Assembly: GCF_900115925.1 (NCBI RefSeq) | Contig: NZ_FOYF01000004.1 | Span: 333,122-397,121 of the forward strand | Direction: 5' to 3' | Source: Bacillus sp. cl95 | Lineage (GTDB): Bacteria; Bacillota; Bacilli; Bacillales; Cytobacillaceae | Length of the DNA: 64,000 nucleotides | In this document: piece by piece, positions 46,338-56,867 of the stretch | Layout of the letters: each line of letters opens with the position of its first letter | Numbering within the stretch: position 1 is the first letter of the stretch | Translations under genes and position numbers: made by a program | The notes under the pieces: generated by a model | What the model was told of the DNA's origin: nothing | Database searches by the model: none | The model's input: the letters and a program-made list of their open reading frames with translations, nothing else

Positions 46338-46386
46338 AGAAAAGCGCACCTTTATGGTTCCAAAACTAGACAACAATAAAGAACGG

Positions 46387-46423
46387 CAAAAAGCCAAACG
46401 CGCATTCATTGCGTGTTTGGCTT
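46387..46423. terminator. Terminator shared by purD and the DUF2892 gene
   Basis: A 13-bp stem (AAGCCAAACGCGC with its near complement, one G-U pair) has TTTTT on the minus side and CATTTTA on the plus side. It is the first strong hairpin beyond purD, so it probably ends the purine operon mRNA as well as the small plus-strand gene. Confidence 0.75.
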
Positions 46424-46447
46424 CATTTTAAATAGGAGATGATCACT

Positions 46448-46561
46448 GTGTTTTTAGAATATTTAAGCGATATGCTTTTTGTATTAATTGCCCTTATAGG
46501 TGGAATTATCGCCATATCGTATGCGTTTGTTAGGAAAACACGGAGACGTCGCGCCCGATAG
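46448..46561 (+). CDS. EYxxD-motif small membrane protein
   Basis: A 37-residue reading frame starting with GTG encodes MFLEYLSDMLFVLIALIGG... and ends in a cluster of seven basic residues. It has one membrane helix (about residues 9-30). EYLSD fits the EYxxD-motif small membrane protein group of Bacillaceae. AGGAG lies 9 bases before the GTG. An ATG at 46439 touches that site and is unlikely. Its last 32 bases overlap the 3' end of purD on the other strand. Confidence 0.65.
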   Translation: MFLEYLSDMLFVLIALIGGIIAISYAFVRKTRRRRAR

Positions 46562-47810
46562 CACGATAGCCAATATCCTTGCGATAAAACATTCCGTCTG
46601 CTTTAATTTTTGCTATTTCAAGATAGGCTTTTTCTTGAGCTTCTTTCACGGATTTCCCTTTCGCTCCGATCAGTAAAATCCGTCCGCCACTTGCTACAAA
46701 ATCGCCTTCCTTATTTTTCTGTGTGCCGGCATGGAATACATACGTTTCACTGTTCATATCTGCCAAACCTTTTATGACATCACCAGATTGATAAGAATCT
46801 GGATATCCTTCTGCTGCGAGTACGACACCGAGCGTTGCTTCATTATGCCACTCAATTTCAGGAACGTCTCCATTTAAAAGACTTATAATCACTTGAGCTA
46901 AGTCTGACTTCATCCTCGGTAAGACAACTTGTGTCTCAGGATCACCGAAACGCGCATTAAATTCAATTACCTTTGGACCCTCATTCGTCTTCATTAATCC
47001 TGCAAAAATGACTCCACAGAAGGTCTTACCTTCTTTTACAAGTGCAGACGCAAGAGGCTGCAAAATAGTTTGCACAGATTCTTTCACCGCTTCTGCACCG
47101 ATTTGAGGGACAGGTGAATAGGCGCCCATCCCCCCTGTGTTTGGTCCAAGGTCACCATCAAACGCCCTCTTATGATCCTGGGCAATCTCAAGGGGAATTA
47201 CGATATCCCCATTAACGAATGCCATCAAGGAGAACTCTTCGCCTTCAAGGTACTCTTCAATCACAACACGGTCAGCAGAATTTCCAAACTTATTATTCAA
47301 CATCATATCTTCCAGACTCTCTATTGCCTCTTTTTTGCTAAAAGCAACCACGACGCCCTTGCCAGCCGCTACACCATCCGCTTTTATGACAATCGGCGCC
47401 CCTATTGTTTCAATATATTCCTTTGCCACATCGAAATTATCGAACACATCGTATGAGGCAGTCGGGATGTCATATCGCTTCATTAAATCCTTCGCAAACG
47501 CTTTGCTTCCTTCAATCATGGCTGCCGCTTGATTAGGTGCGAATACATCTAGACCCTCAAGACGGAATTTGTCGGCAAGTCCCTCTAGTAATGGCATTTC
47601 AGGTCCAATGATGGTTAGGCCGACATGGTTTTCTTTAGCAAATGCCAACAGTTTATCGTGCTCGTTTTCTGCGATGCCGATATTGATGGCAACTTCACTC
47701 ATTCCATCATTGCCTGGGGCTGCAAACACCTCATGAACTGACTTGCTTTCCTTTAATTTTCGGCAAATCGCATGCTCTCGCCCACCACGACCAATGACCA
47801 ATATGTTCAT
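46530..47810 (-). CDS. purD: Phosphoribosylamine-glycine ligase
   Basis: A 426-residue ATP-grasp enzyme, step 2 of purine synthesis, joining phosphoribosylamine and glycine. Motifs: the N-terminal NILVIGRGGREHAI, GADGVAAGKGVVVA-like IKADGVAAGKGVVV, the ATP-grasp region LGPNTGGMGAYSPVP and KVIEFNARFGDPETQVVLP. It is the last gene of the pur operon, 114 bases after purH. Its 3' end overlaps a tiny convergent gene, and the apparent operon terminator lies about 110 bases beyond the stop. Confidence 0.97.
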   Translation of the reverse strand: MNILVIGRGGREHAICRKLKESKSVHEVFAAPGNDGMSEVAINIGIAENEHDKLLAFAKENHVGLTIIGPEMPLLEGLADKFRLEGLDVFAPNQAAAMIEGSKAFAKDLMKRYDIPTASYDVFDNFDVAKEYIETIGAPIVIKADGVAAGKGVVVAFSKKEAIESLEDMMLNNKFGNSADRVVIEEYLEGEEFSLMAFVNGDIVIPLEIAQDHKRAFDGDLGPNTGGMGAYSPVPQIGAEAVKESVQTILQPLASALVKEGKTFCGVIFAGLMKTNEGPKVIEFNARFGDPETQVVLPRMKSDLAQVIISLLNGDVPEIEWHNEATLGVVLAAEGYPDSYQSGDVIKGLADMNSETYVFHAGTQKNKEGDFVASGGRILLIGAKGKSVKEAQEKAYLEIAKIKADGMFYRKDIGYRAIGRDVSVFS

Positions 47811-47924
47811 CGTGTTTACCTCCCATTTTTTTATGACTTTAACTTGGCTGTTGATTTACGCTCTCATCAATATAGGGCCAAAATCAATACTGAGCTTTAA
47901 CATAGCCTAATGAAGAAAATGGGC

Positions 47925-49460
47925 TTAATGTCTAAAATGTCTGACGCCTGTAAACACCATTGCGATTCCGTATTCATCCGCTTTCTTGATAGAATCTTCA
48001 TCACGGATTGAGCCACCTGGTTGAATGATTGCCGTGATGCCTGCCTTGGCAGCCGCTTCAACGGTATCATCCATCGGGAAGAACGCATCTGATGCCATTA
48101 TGGCGCCCTCGCTCTTAGCTCCAGCCTGCTCAAGCGCTATTTTGGCTGCACCTACTCGATTCATTTGGCCGGCACCAATACCAATCGTCATGTCTTGTTC
48201 AGCGACTACAATCGCATTCGATTTCACGTGCTTTACGACATTCCAGCCGAATTTCAATGCCTTCCATTCTGCTTCTGTCGGCTCTCTTCTTGTCGCTACT
48301 TTCAGTTCGGCATCTTCCAACGAAAAGAAGTCTTGGTCCTGAACGAGAAGGCCACCTTCAATGGAAACAGCCCTTGTCTCTTTTTTCTTTTCACTTTGGA
48401 AAGGAATCGTCAATAAACGGACGTTCTTTTTACCTTTTAAGACTTCAAGTGCGTCTTCTGAAAAGCTAGGTGCAATAACGATTTCAAGGAATATTTCATG
48501 AAGCTTTTCTGCCGTCATTCGATCTACTTCACGATTCAGCGCGACAATCCCTCCAAATATGGAAACCGGATCGGCCGCAAAAGCCTTTGTAAAAGCATCA
48601 TAGATGCTCTCCCCTGTACCTACTCCACAAGGATTCATATGCTTGACCGCAACCGCAGCCGGCTCAGTGAATTCTTTTACTATTTGCAAAGCAGCATCGG
48701 CATCATTGATGTTGTTATAAGATAATTCTTTACCATGTAATTGTTCAGCGTTGGCAATCGAATAGTCAGAGCCAAGTGGCTTTCGATAGAAGGAAGCCTG
48801 TTGGTGCGGATTTTCCCCGTAACGAAGCCCTTGTTTCAATTCATATGTAAGGGTTAAATTCTCTGGATTCTCCTCTTTCGCTTTTTCCGTCATATACTCA
48901 GCAATCAAAGCATCATAGGCAGCTGTGTGGCGGAATACTTTTGCTGCAAGTTTCTGTCTTGTAGCCATATCTACTGCACCATCTTCTTTTAGTTGGCTAA
49001 TGATGGCCGGATAATCGGCTGGATCGACAGTTACGGTTACGTATTGATGGTTTTTGGCAGATGCACGCAGCATGGCTGGTCCACCGATATCGATTTGCTC
49101 GATTGCCTCTTCAAAAGTTGTTCCAGGTATAGCGATCGTTTTCTTGAAAGGATATAGGTTTACACAAACGATTCCGATTGGAACGATACCATGTTCTTCG
49201 AGCTGTGCCTGATGCGAAGGCTCGTCCGCTTTTGCCAATAGTCCCCCATGGATCATCGGATGCAAAGTTTTCACGCGACCTTCCAAAATTTCAGGAAACC
49301 CCGTTACTTCGCTGACACTTTTTACAGCAATTCCGTTTTCTTGCAGCGTTTTTTTCGTTCCGCCCGTCGAAAGGATTTCAAATCCCAGTTCCTCTAACTG
49401 TGCTGCAAACTCAACAACACCACTTTTTTCAGAAACGCTAATCAGTGCTCGTTTTTTCAT
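47925..49460 (-). CDS. purH: Bifunctional AICAR transformylase/IMP cyclohydrolase
   Basis: A 511-residue two-domain enzyme performing the last two steps to IMP. The N-terminal IMP cyclohydrolase domain (about 1-200) starts [18 protein letters not shown] and has STGGTKKTL and [13 protein letters not shown]. The C-terminal transformylase domain has [24 protein letters not shown] and [22 protein letters not shown] with the catalytic lysine-histidine. The ATG at 49460 follows GGAG by 7 bases. A GTG five codons upstream overlaps that site. It begins 11 bases after purN. Confidence 0.97.
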   Translation of the reverse strand: MKKRALISVSEKSGVVEFAAQLEELGFEILSTGGTKKTLQENGIAVKSVSEVTGFPEILEGRVKTLHPMIHGGLLAKADEPSHQAQLEEHGIVPIGIVCVNLYPFKKTIAIPGTTFEEAIEQIDIGGPAMLRASAKNHQYVTVTVDPADYPAIISQLKEDGAVDMATRQKLAAKVFRHTAAYDALIAEYMTEKAKEENPENLTLTYELKQGLRYGENPHQQASFYRKPLGSDYSIANAEQLHGKELSYNNINDADAALQIVKEFTEPAAVAVKHMNPCGVGTGESIYDAFTKAFAADPVSIFGGIVALNREVDRMTAEKLHEIFLEIVIAPSFSEDALEVLKGKKNVRLLTIPFQSEKKKETRAVSIEGGLLVQDQDFFSLEDAELKVATRREPTEAEWKALKFGWNVVKHVKSNAIVVAEQDMTIGIGAGQMNRVGAAKIALEQAGAKSEGAIMASDAFFPMDDTVEAAAKAGITAIIQPGGSIRDEDSIKKADEYGIAMVFTGVRHFRH

Positions 49461-49471
49461 CTCTGTTCTCC

Positions 49472-50041
49472 TCACTTAGCCGTTAGTAATTTTTGCAATT
49501 GTGCAGGGTAAAATTGATGCTCAACTTTATGTATCTTTTCCTGCAAACTTTCTTTTGTTTCATGTTCATCAAGCAGGATTTTTTTCTGTGCAATGATTGG
49601 CCCTGTATCCATCCCCTCATCCACAAAATGGATAGTAATTCCTGTTTCTTTTACTTTGGATTCCAACGCCTGGCCGATTGCATCCTTGCCAGGGAATGCA
49701 GGCAGCAAAGAAGGATGGATATTGATGATTCTTCCAGAGTATTGTCCTAACAGGGTTGGACCAATCAATCTCATATAACCAGCCAATACGATATAGCTAA
49801 CGTTGTACTTTTTCATCTCACGTAGTATTACTTGTTCAAAGGCTTCTTTATTAGCAAAATCCTTAGGCGAAAAAACAAATGCAGGAATGCCATTCTCTTT
49901 CGCCCGTTCAATTACTCGAGCCTCTGGCCGGTCACATACTAGCAACTTGATATTTGCGTGAAGAGTCCCCACTATTACCGCATCGATAATAGCTTGAAAG
50001 TTACTTCCACTTCCTGATGCAAATACAGCAATATCTCTCAT
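49472..50041 (-). CDS. purN: Phosphoribosylglycinamide formyltransferase
   Basis: A 189-residue folate-dependent GAR transformylase, step 3 of the pathway. Motifs: [19 protein letters not shown], the catalytic region [27 protein letters not shown] with the active-site histidine, and [17 protein letters not shown]. Its ATG overlaps the purM stop codon by four bases, showing translational coupling. Confidence 0.97.
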   Translation of the reverse strand: MRDIAVFASGSGSNFQAIIDAVIVGTLHANIKLLVCDRPEARVIERAKENGIPAFVFSPKDFANKEAFEQVILREMKKYNVSYIVLAGYMRLIGPTLLGQYSGRIINIHPSLLPAFPGKDAIGQALESKVKETGITIHFVDEGMDTGPIIAQKKILLDEHETKESLQEKIHKVEHQFYPAQLQKLLTAK

Positions 50042-51072
50042 CTTCCCTCACCAATGTCAATGCCAGTTTCCTCAGTAATCACTCCTATTTCAAAAGCATC
50101 TTCACCCTCGTGAAGAAAATGCTTGATAAGCAATGGTGCAGAATTTTTATCTACTACAACAACCATACCAATTCCCATGTTAAAAATATTGTACATCTCT
50201 GAGCGCTTCAGATTCCCCTTCGTTTCTAACAGTTTAAAAACAGGAGGAACTGGCCATGACCCTTCGTTGATCTTTACACCAAAGGATTCTGGCAGCATAC
50301 GCGGAATATTTTCAACAAACCCTCCACCAGTGATATGCGCCATACCTTTAATAGTATAATGCTTCAACGCTGAAAGGATTGGTTTCACATAAATCTTAGT
50401 AGGCTTAAGCAGTTCCTCGCCCAGTGTCGTTCCCAATTCCGCGACAAAGTCATCTACACTCATAGCTTCGTCTTCTAAGAGGATTTTTCTAACAAGGGAA
50501 TATCCATTACTATGTATTCCGCTTGAAGCAAGACCAATGAGGACATCACCTTCCTCGATATGGTTCCCTGAAACGATGGAAGATTTTTCACAAGCACCTA
50601 CCGCAAAACCTGCCAAGTCATATTCCTCTTCCGAGTACATACCAGGCATTTCTGCGGTTTCGCCGCCAACCAAGGCACAGCCTGCTTGCACACAACCTTC
50701 CGCAACACCCTTCACAATACTCTCAATTTTTTCAGGAATCGCCTTACCACAAGCAATATAATCTAGAAAATATAACGGTTCCGCACCTTGAACGACAATA
50801 TCATTTACGCACATGGCCACGGCATCTATCCCAATCGTATCATGTCGATCCATCATAAAGGCAAGCATCAGCTTTGTGCCGACGCCATCCGTTCCTGAAA
50901 CAAGTACCGGTTCTTTTAAATTTAATGAAGACAAATCAAACATGCCACCAAATCCACCAAGGCTCCCCATTACACCTTGGCGTCTTGTTCGATCGACATG
51001 CCTTTTCATTCTCTGTACTGCTTCATACCCCGCTTCAATATCTACGCCTGCCTGTTTATACGCTTGAGCCAT
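50038..51072 (-). CDS. purM: Phosphoribosylformylglycinamidine cyclo-ligase (AIR synthetase)
   Basis: A 344-residue ATP-dependent enzyme forming the imidazole ring of AIR, step 5. Motifs: [57 protein letters not shown] and [17 protein letters not shown]. Fits PurM in length and order. It starts 35 bases after purF and is coupled to purN. Confidence 0.97.
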   Translation of the reverse strand: MAQAYKQAGVDIEAGYEAVQRMKRHVDRTRRQGVMGSLGGFGGMFDLSSLNLKEPVLVSGTDGVGTKLMLAFMMDRHDTIGIDAVAMCVNDIVVQGAEPLYFLDYIACGKAIPEKIESIVKGVAEGCVQAGCALVGGETAEMPGMYSEEEYDLAGFAVGACEKSSIVSGNHIEEGDVLIGLASSGIHSNGYSLVRKILLEDEAMSVDDFVAELGTTLGEELLKPTKIYVKPILSALKHYTIKGMAHITGGGFVENIPRMLPESFGVKINEGSWPVPPVFKLLETKGNLKRSEMYNIFNMGIGMVVVVDKNSAPLLIKHFLHEGEDAFEIGVITEETGIDIGEGR

Positions 51073-51107
51073 TTTCCGAACCCCCTAAGTTCGTTTCCGA
51101 GCTGTGA

Positions 51108-52523
51108 TTAACATTTCTGATAAGACGCTGCCATTGTTTCCGGATAGATTTCTGTAGGATATTTCCCTGTAAAACAAGCGAGACATTGCCCGCGCGTGCT
51201 TCCATCTCCCTCATGACCAATCGCTTCGACCATTCCTTCTACACTTAAAAACGTGAGTGTATCTGCGCCAATTAGTTCCCTTAACTCTTCAACAGAGTAT
51301 TTAGAAGCAATCAGTTCTTCTTTTGTAGACGTATCAATCCCATAGAAGCACGGATTCTTAATCGGAGGTGAACTGATGACGACATGCACCTCGGTCGCAC
51401 CTGCTTCTTTTAGCATGGAAACAATCCTTCTACTTGTCGTTCCCCTTACAATCGAGTCGTCCACCATGATCACTCGCTTGCCTTCGACAACTCCCCTTAC
51501 AGGCGAGAGCTTCATTTTTACACCTTGTTCTCTTAACGATTGTGAAGGCTGAATAAACGTACGTCCTACATATCGGTTTTTAATCAATCCCATTTCATAA
51601 GGAATTCCCGAAGCCTCGGCATATCCAATCGCCACCGAAATACTTGAGTCAGGTACACCTGTTACAACGTCTGCTTCAAGCGGTACTTCCACCGCCAGTC
51701 GCTTCCCAAGGTTTTTCCTCGCCGTATGCACATTAATGCCATGAATGTTACTGTCAGGTCTTGAAAAATAAATGTATTCCATTGTGCAGATTGCTCTCGT
51801 CGTACTCATTGAAAAGTATTCCGAACGCAAACCTTCATCATTGATGATGATCAATTCACCGGGCTCAACATCCCTGACAAATTCAGCGCCGACGATATCA
51901 AATGCACATGTCTCTGAAGCAATCACGTATGCATCGCCGAGTTTGCCGATCGAAAGTGGTCTTAAACCGTTAGGATCCAAGGCGACCATCATTTCCGCTT
52001 CCGTCATGATTAAGAAGGCATAGGCTCCTTTTAACATGGTCAGCGCATTTTTCACTCTGTCCTTCAGTTCAAAAAAGCCGCTTCTTTTAATCAAATGGGC
52101 GAGAACTTCCGTATCGGAGCTCGTTTGAAAAATACTTCCCTGCCCCTCAAGCTGATGCTTTAAGGATTCTGCATTCACTAAGTTGCCATTATGCGCAAGT
52201 GCAAGACTGCCGTTCTGAGAGTGAAACAATAAAGGCTGCACATTTTCATAGCCGCTTCCGCCAGCTGTCGCATAACGGACATGACCGATTGCGGCCTTCC
52301 CTTCCATGTTCTGCATGGTACTCGTATTGAAAACCTCTGTTACTAACCCTTCTCCTTTATGGCCTTTTAACTGCGAGCCATCGGTCACCACCATACCGGC
52401 GCCTTCCTGACCGCGATGCTGTAAACTATGAAGCCCGTAGTAAGTGATTTGCGCTGCGTTCGAATGTCCCCAAACACCAAAAACGCCACATTCTTCGTTT
52501 AAGCCTTTGATTTCAGCAAGCAT
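51108..52523 (-). CDS. purF: Amidophosphoribosyltransferase (glutamine PRPP amidotransferase)
   Basis: A 471-residue first enzyme of purine synthesis. An 11-residue propeptide ([11 protein letters not shown]) precedes the nucleophile cysteine in CGVFGVWGH, as in B. subtilis. The PRPP site is [19 protein letters not shown]. Cysteines in [14 protein letters not shown] and QCLACFTG fit the oxygen-sensitive [4Fe-4S] cluster of the Bacillus enzyme. The start codon lies within the 3' end of purL, a 25-base overlap. Feedback inhibition by AMP/GMP is expected from the family. Confidence 0.97.
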   Translation of the reverse strand: MLAEIKGLNEECGVFGVWGHSNAAQITYYGLHSLQHRGQEGAGMVVTDGSQLKGHKGEGLVTEVFNTSTMQNMEGKAAIGHVRYATAGGSGYENVQPLLFHSQNGSLALAHNGNLVNAESLKHQLEGQGSIFQTSSDTEVLAHLIKRSGFFELKDRVKNALTMLKGAYAFLIMTEAEMMVALDPNGLRPLSIGKLGDAYVIASETCAFDIVGAEFVRDVEPGELIIINDEGLRSEYFSMSTTRAICTMEYIYFSRPDSNIHGINVHTARKNLGKRLAVEVPLEADVVTGVPDSSISVAIGYAEASGIPYEMGLIKNRYVGRTFIQPSQSLREQGVKMKLSPVRGVVEGKRVIMVDDSIVRGTTSRRIVSMLKEAGATEVHVVISSPPIKNPCFYGIDTSTKEELIASKYSVEELRELIGADTLTFLSVEGMVEAIGHEGDGSTRGQCLACFTGKYPTEIYPETMAASYQKC

Positions 52524-54724
52524 GGGATAGCTCCTTTCCAGGCTTTTTCTAGTTCACGTACATCAGCTGAAAGCCACATTTTTTCTTCTGAAGCGATGTT
52601 GAGTTTCGGAATACTTGTTACTTCACCAATAAGAATGGCATCTACAAATCTCTCAAACTCTTCTTGATTCTCTCTTTTAACAGATAGGATGAATCTTGAC
52701 TGTGTCTCACTGAACAGGGCAGCTGTCGGCTCACCTGAAACCTTTACACTAGCACCAAGTTCGCCAGCTCCCATCAGGCATTCTGCCATCGCAACGGCAA
52801 AACCACCTTCTGAAATATCATGGGCAGAAGCGACAAGACCAGCACGGATAGCAGCAAGGATTTGTTGTTGTCTAGATTGTTCCACTTTCATATCCAGCAC
52901 AGGAGCTTTTCCGAAAATACGACCATAGGTCAGCTTCTGCAGTTCACTTCCTCCGAACTCCGCCTTCGCCTCGCCCACAACGTATATGAGGTCTCCCGCG
53001 TTTTTGAAGCTTTGTGTTGTAATATGTTCTAGATCAGTTATGAGTCCAACCATTCCAATAACAGGGGTCGGATAGACGGCTGTTCCGTTTGTCTCATTGT
53101 AAAGCGATACATTCCCACCAATTACAGGTGTTTCCAACGTTACACATGCTTCACTGATGCCATCAGCTGCTTTTTCGATTTGCCAAAAGATCTCTGGCTT
53201 CTCAGGATTCCCGAAATTCAGGCAATCGGTTATCGCCAGTGGCTCTGCACCCGAACAAATGATGTTTCTTGCCGCTTCTGCCACTGCGATTTTCCCGCCC
53301 GTTTCAGGATCCAAGTATAGATAGCGTGAATTGCAGTCAGTCGTCATCGCCAGTGCTTTACGGGTTCCGCGAATGCGAACCACTGCTGCATCAGAACCGG
53401 GAGAGACCACTGTATTCGTGCGGACCATGTAGTCGTATTGGTTGTAAACCCATTCCTTGCTGGCAATCGTCGGTTGTTGAAGGAGATTTTTCAATGTTTC
53501 ATAGTAATCTTCCACTTTAGGTATCTCTACTTCCATGCTTTGAAACTCACGGTAATATGCTGGTTCAGCGGATGGCTTATGATAAACTGGTGCTTCCTCT
53601 GCAAGAGCATCAACCGGAACTTGAGCCACCACTTCTCCGTTATGAAGCAAGCGCAGCATTTTATCATCCGTAACCTTTCCAACTGCTTTTGCTTCAAGCC
53701 CATATTTCAAAAATAAGGCACTGATCTCTTGCTCGCGTCCTTTTTCTATCACAAGTAGCATACGCTCTTGTGATTCAGATAGCATCATTTCGTAGGCAGT
53801 CATTCCCTTTTCGCGTTGCGGAATAAGATCGAGATCCATCTCAATTCCCATCCCTGCCTTACTTGCCATCTCAGCAGAAGAACTTGTAAGTCCTGCCGCT
53901 CCCATATCCTGAATGCCAACGAGCGCATCTGACTTTATCGCTTCTAGACAAGCTTCCAACAGCAATTTTTCCATAAATGGGTCGCCAACCTGAACCGCCG
54001 GACGTTTATCCTCAGATTGCTCGTTCAGTTCTTCTGATGCAAAGGTTGCTCCATGGATGCCATCCCGTCCTGTTTTGGCACCAACATACATGACCGTGTT
54101 GCCAGCTCCATGCGCCTGACCCTTTTTGATATCCTCATGATTGATGAGTCCGACACACATCGCATTGACAAGCGGGTTGCCTTCGTAGGAAGCATCAAAC
54201 TGTACTTCACCGCCAACGGTTGGAATGCCAATGCAGTTCCCGTAGCCTGCAATTCCTGCTACCACTTCTTTGAAAAGGTACTTCACGCGTTCGTTCTCAA
54301 GTTCACCGAAACGCAAGGAATTAAGAAGTGCGATAGGACGTGCTCCCATCGAAAAAACATCACGGATAATGCCACCGACACCTGTCGCTGCTCCTTGATA
54401 GGGTTCAATCGCAGAGGGATGATTGTGACTTTCTATTTTAAAAACAACGGCCTGACCATCACCGATGTCAACAATGCCTGCACCTTCTCCAGGTCCTTGC
54501 AGCACTCGTTCTCCTGATGTCGGAAACTTCTGCAAGACCGGTTTCGAATTTTTATAGCTGCAATGCTCCGACCACATGACAGAGAAAAGCCCTGTTTCCG
54601 TATAGTTAGGCGTTCTGCCAAGGATGTTTTCAACCATGGAAAACTCTTCATCTGACAATCCCATTTGTGCATACAGCTTTTCCGCTTTCACTTGCTCTGG
54701 ACTTGGCTCAAGCTTTAATAACAT
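52499..54724 (-). CDS. purL: Phosphoribosylformylglycinamidine synthase, subunit PurL
   Basis: A 741-residue short-type PurL, the synthetase subunit that works with PurS and PurQ in step 4. Motifs: [38 protein letters not shown] ATP region, [33 protein letters not shown] and the second-half repeat [14 protein letters not shown] and [16 protein letters not shown]. The start at 54724 follows GGAGGG by 6 bases and overlaps purQ by 17 bases. An upstream GTG-type extension of eight residues is unsupported. Confidence 0.97.
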   Translation of the reverse strand: MLLKLEPSPEQVKAEKLYAQMGLSDEEFSMVENILGRTPNYTETGLFSVMWSEHCSYKNSKPVLQKFPTSGERVLQGPGEGAGIVDIGDGQAVVFKIESHNHPSAIEPYQGAATGVGGIIRDVFSMGARPIALLNSLRFGELENERVKYLFKEVVAGIAGYGNCIGIPTVGGEVQFDASYEGNPLVNAMCVGLINHEDIKKGQAHGAGNTVMYVGAKTGRDGIHGATFASEELNEQSEDKRPAVQVGDPFMEKLLLEACLEAIKSDALVGIQDMGAAGLTSSSAEMASKAGMGIEMDLDLIPQREKGMTAYEMMLSESQERMLLVIEKGREQEISALFLKYGLEAKAVGKVTDDKMLRLLHNGEVVAQVPVDALAEEAPVYHKPSAEPAYYREFQSMEVEIPKVEDYYETLKNLLQQPTIASKEWVYNQYDYMVRTNTVVSPGSDAAVVRIRGTRKALAMTTDCNSRYLYLDPETGGKIAVAEAARNIICSGAEPLAITDCLNFGNPEKPEIFWQIEKAADGISEACVTLETPVIGGNVSLYNETNGTAVYPTPVIGMVGLITDLEHITTQSFKNAGDLIYVVGEAKAEFGGSELQKLTYGRIFGKAPVLDMKVEQSRQQQILAAIRAGLVASAHDISEGGFAVAMAECLMGAGELGASVKVSGEPTAALFSETQSRFILSVKRENQEEFERFVDAILIGEVTSIPKLNIASEEKMWLSADVRELEKAWKGAIPCLLKSKA

Positions 54725-55394
54725 TTGCTTCCCTCCAATGTTTGACAATTGATTGAAAAAGTTTTAAACCATCCGCACCGCCCAATAGCGGATCGACTGC
54801 TCTTTCAGGATGTGGCATCATTCCGAGAACATTCCCGCGTTCATTCCTTATACCGGCAATCTGTTCGATACTGCCGTTCGGGTTATGACCTTGATATGTA
54901 AAGATAATCTGATTATTGTCTTTTAAAGATTTCAACGTTTCTGAATCGCAAAAGTAGTTACCTTCACCATGAGCGATCGGAATCGTAATAATCTCATCTT
55001 TGTTAAAAGCTGCCGTAAACATCGTTTCGTTATTCATTACTTTCAACTCGACTTGGCGACAAATGAATTTCAAGTTTTCGTTACGCTTCATTGCCCCTGG
55101 AAGCAAGCCAGCTTCAAGCAGTATCTGAAAGCCATTGCATATTCCAAGAATCGGTTTTCCACACTCTGCTGCTTTCACAATCTCCTTCATGACATTACTA
55201 AAGCGGGCAATGGCTCCTGAACGCAAGTAATCTCCGTATGAAAAGCCCCCGGGAAGAAGAATTGCATCAAACTCTTCTAAGTTATCAGCTTGATGGGAAA
55301 CGTACTCGACTTCCTCGCCCAATTCATCTTGTATGGCATGATACATGTCGACATCACAATTTGATCCCGGAAAAACGATGACAGCAAATTTCAC
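54708..55394 (-). CDS. purQ: Phosphoribosylformylglycinamidine synthase, glutaminase subunit PurQ
   Basis: A 228-residue class I glutamine amidotransferase feeding ammonia to PurL. It starts (M)[16 protein letters not shown], and the nucleophile cysteine lies in [21 protein letters not shown] (about residue 86). The His/Glu pair is in [18 protein letters not shown] start at 55394 gives the known PurQ N-terminus. GAGGAG lies 11 bases upstream, slightly far. It overlaps purS by four bases. Confidence 0.96.
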   Translation of the reverse strand: MKFAVIVFPGSNCDVDMYHAIQDELGEEVEYVSHQADNLEEFDAILLPGGFSYGDYLRSGAIARFSNVMKEIVKAAECGKPILGICNGFQILLEAGLLPGAMKRNENLKFICRQVELKVMNNETMFTAAFNKDEIITIPIAHGEGNYFCDSETLKSLKDNNQIIFTYQGHNPNGSIEQIAGIRNERGNVLGMMPHPERAVDPLLGGADGLKLFQSIVKHWREANVIKA

Positions 55395-55645
55395 TGAGCA
55401 ACACACTCCTCAATCTCATAGCGATAATCTTCAATAACAGGGTTTGCTAACAGGCGACTGCAAATTTCGTTGACCACCTCTTCGATTTCGCGATCGCTTT
55501 TTTCGATCTCCAATTCCATATACTTGCCGATTCGAATCGAGGTCACTTCTTCGTAGTTCAATGAATGAAGAGAACTTTTCACCGCTTCTCCCTGCGGATC
55601 CAATACACTTTCTCGTAAACTCACATATACCTTTACTTTGAACAT
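55391..55645 (-). CDS. purS: Phosphoribosylformylglycinamidine synthase, subunit PurS
   Basis: An 84-residue small subunit that bridges PurQ and PurL. It starts [21 protein letters not shown], the PurS signature, and continues [15 protein letters not shown] and [19 protein letters not shown]. Its start overlaps the 3' end of purC by 13 bases. The AAGGAG-like site is GGGGGAGAAGCA, inside purC. Confidence 0.96.
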   Translation of the reverse strand: MFKVKVYVSLRESVLDPQGEAVKSSLHSLNYEEVTSIRIGKYMELEIEKSDREIEEVVNEICSRLLANPVIEDYRYEIEECVAQ

Positions 55646-56361
55646 GCTGCTTCTCCCCCTAATTTCACTAATATGGTTTCATATGCTTTTGTTAAGCTAC
55701 CTAAATCACGGCGAAATACATCTTTATCCAGCTTTTCATTCGTTTTTAAATCCCATAAACGGCATGTATCCGGTGATATTTCATCTGCTAGCAAAATATC
55801 CCCTTTTTGGTCCTTACCAAATTCCAGCTTAAAATCTATTAGCCTGATGCCAAGTTCCTTAAAAAAACTCGATAAAACGGCATTTACTTCTAGTGCCTTC
55901 GTTTTCAACTCTTCTACCTCATCCTTTGAGGCAATCTCTAGTTCGAAAATGTGATCTTCGATGAGAAGTGGGTCGCCCAATGCGTCATCTTTATAATAAA
56001 ATTCCACAATCGGTCTTTTTGAAAGTGCTTTGCCTTCTTGAATACCGAAGCGTTTCGAAAAACTACCTGCCGCCACATTACGCACCACTACTTCAAGTGG
56101 TATGATCTGCACGCGTTTTACCAGCTGCTCTGATTCACTCAGTTGCTTTACAAAATGAGAAGGAATTCCTCTTTCTGCAAGCTTAGAAAATAGCAAACTA
56201 GTAATTTTATTGTTCAATGTCCCTTTTCCTAAGATTTCTGCCTTTTTCTCACCGTTAAAAGCCGTTGCTGAATCTTTATACTGAATCCTCACTAAATCTT
56301 CATCCGCTGTTGCAAAAATCTGTTTAGCTTTGCCTTCATATAAGAGCTCTTTCTTCTCCAT
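55633..56361 (-). CDS. purC: SAICAR synthetase
   Basis: A 242-residue ATP-dependent ligase joining CAIR and aspartate. Motifs: KKELLYEGKAKQIFATAD, DSATAFNGEKKAEI, PLEVVVRNVAAGSFSKR and ADEISPDTCRLWD. The ATG at 56361 follows AAGGGGTG. An upstream start six codons earlier has no support. Unlike in B. subtilis, it is separated from purB by 506 bases that hold a repeat element. Confidence 0.97.
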   Translation of the reverse strand: MEKKELLYEGKAKQIFATADEDLVRIQYKDSATAFNGEKKAEILGKGTLNNKITSLLFSKLAERGIPSHFVKQLSESEQLVKRVQIIPLEVVVRNVAAGSFSKRFGIQEGKALSKRPIVEFYYKDDALGDPLLIEDHIFELEIASKDEVEELKTKALEVNAVLSSFFKELGIRLIDFKLEFGKDQKGDILLADEISPDTCRLWDLKTNEKLDKDVFRRDLGSLTKAYETILVKLGGEAACSK

Positions 56362-56497
56362 TTTGCACCCCTTAAACATTGAAAATTACCAATCTTCAGT
56401 CTTTACTTTATAGAAAGGAGCCACGGACAAGTCCTTAACTCCTTCTTATGCATGGCTGTTTCAGAAAACTTTATTGCCATTTATCAAATAAAATGTA

Positions 56498-56863
56498 GTA
56501 GTTGATTTCCACTCCAGATTGCTCGCTTTCCGCGGACGAATTATGAAAAAGCCCTAATACCGGCTTTTTCATGAACAAATTCATCTTGGGCGGGCGGTGA
56601 GCCTCCTCGGCGCAATGCGCCTGCGGGGTCTCACCTGTCCCGCTGCTCCCGCAGGACATTGAATGGCTTCCTTGAATGAACCCACGCACGAAGGAAATGC
56701 GATAGCACAAGGAAAGCCTCCATGAATTCACCTCGCACGAAATGATGCGATAGCATCATGAGGATTTTCGAGGAGTCTCGCATCTTCCGCTCCAATCAAC
56801 TTCTTCATAAATGGTTTCTTTCACAAACCTTTTCCAAAAACAATAATCTTTTAGAAAAGAGGC
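56498..56863. repeat. Dispersed intergenic repeat, family 2, long copy inside the pur operon
   Basis: The element lies between purB and purC. It opens GTTGATTTCCACTCCAG and closes TTAGAAAAGAGGC. Blocks include GCTCGCTTTCCGCGG, a hairpin AAAAAGCC...GGCTTTTT, TGGGCGGGCGGTGAGCCTCC, a GC-rich inverted repeat CAGGTGAG-like/GCCTGCGGGGTCTCACCTG, CGCACGAAATGATGCGATAG and CCGCTCCAATCAAC. It is far more GC-rich than its surroundings in part. The stretch 56699-56774 is nearly identical to 6962-7037 reversed. No protein is plausible in it. The whole gap 56362-56867 holds no gene. Confidence 0.75.
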
Positions 56864-56867
56864 TATC

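Noticed and set aside
53269..54517. Plus-strand frames opposite purL
   Set aside because: They are antisense shadows of a highly conserved gene, without start signals.
56471..56731. 86-residue minus-strand frame between purB and purC
   Set aside because: It is contained in a GC-rich repeat element, has no ribosome binding site and no protein-like composition.
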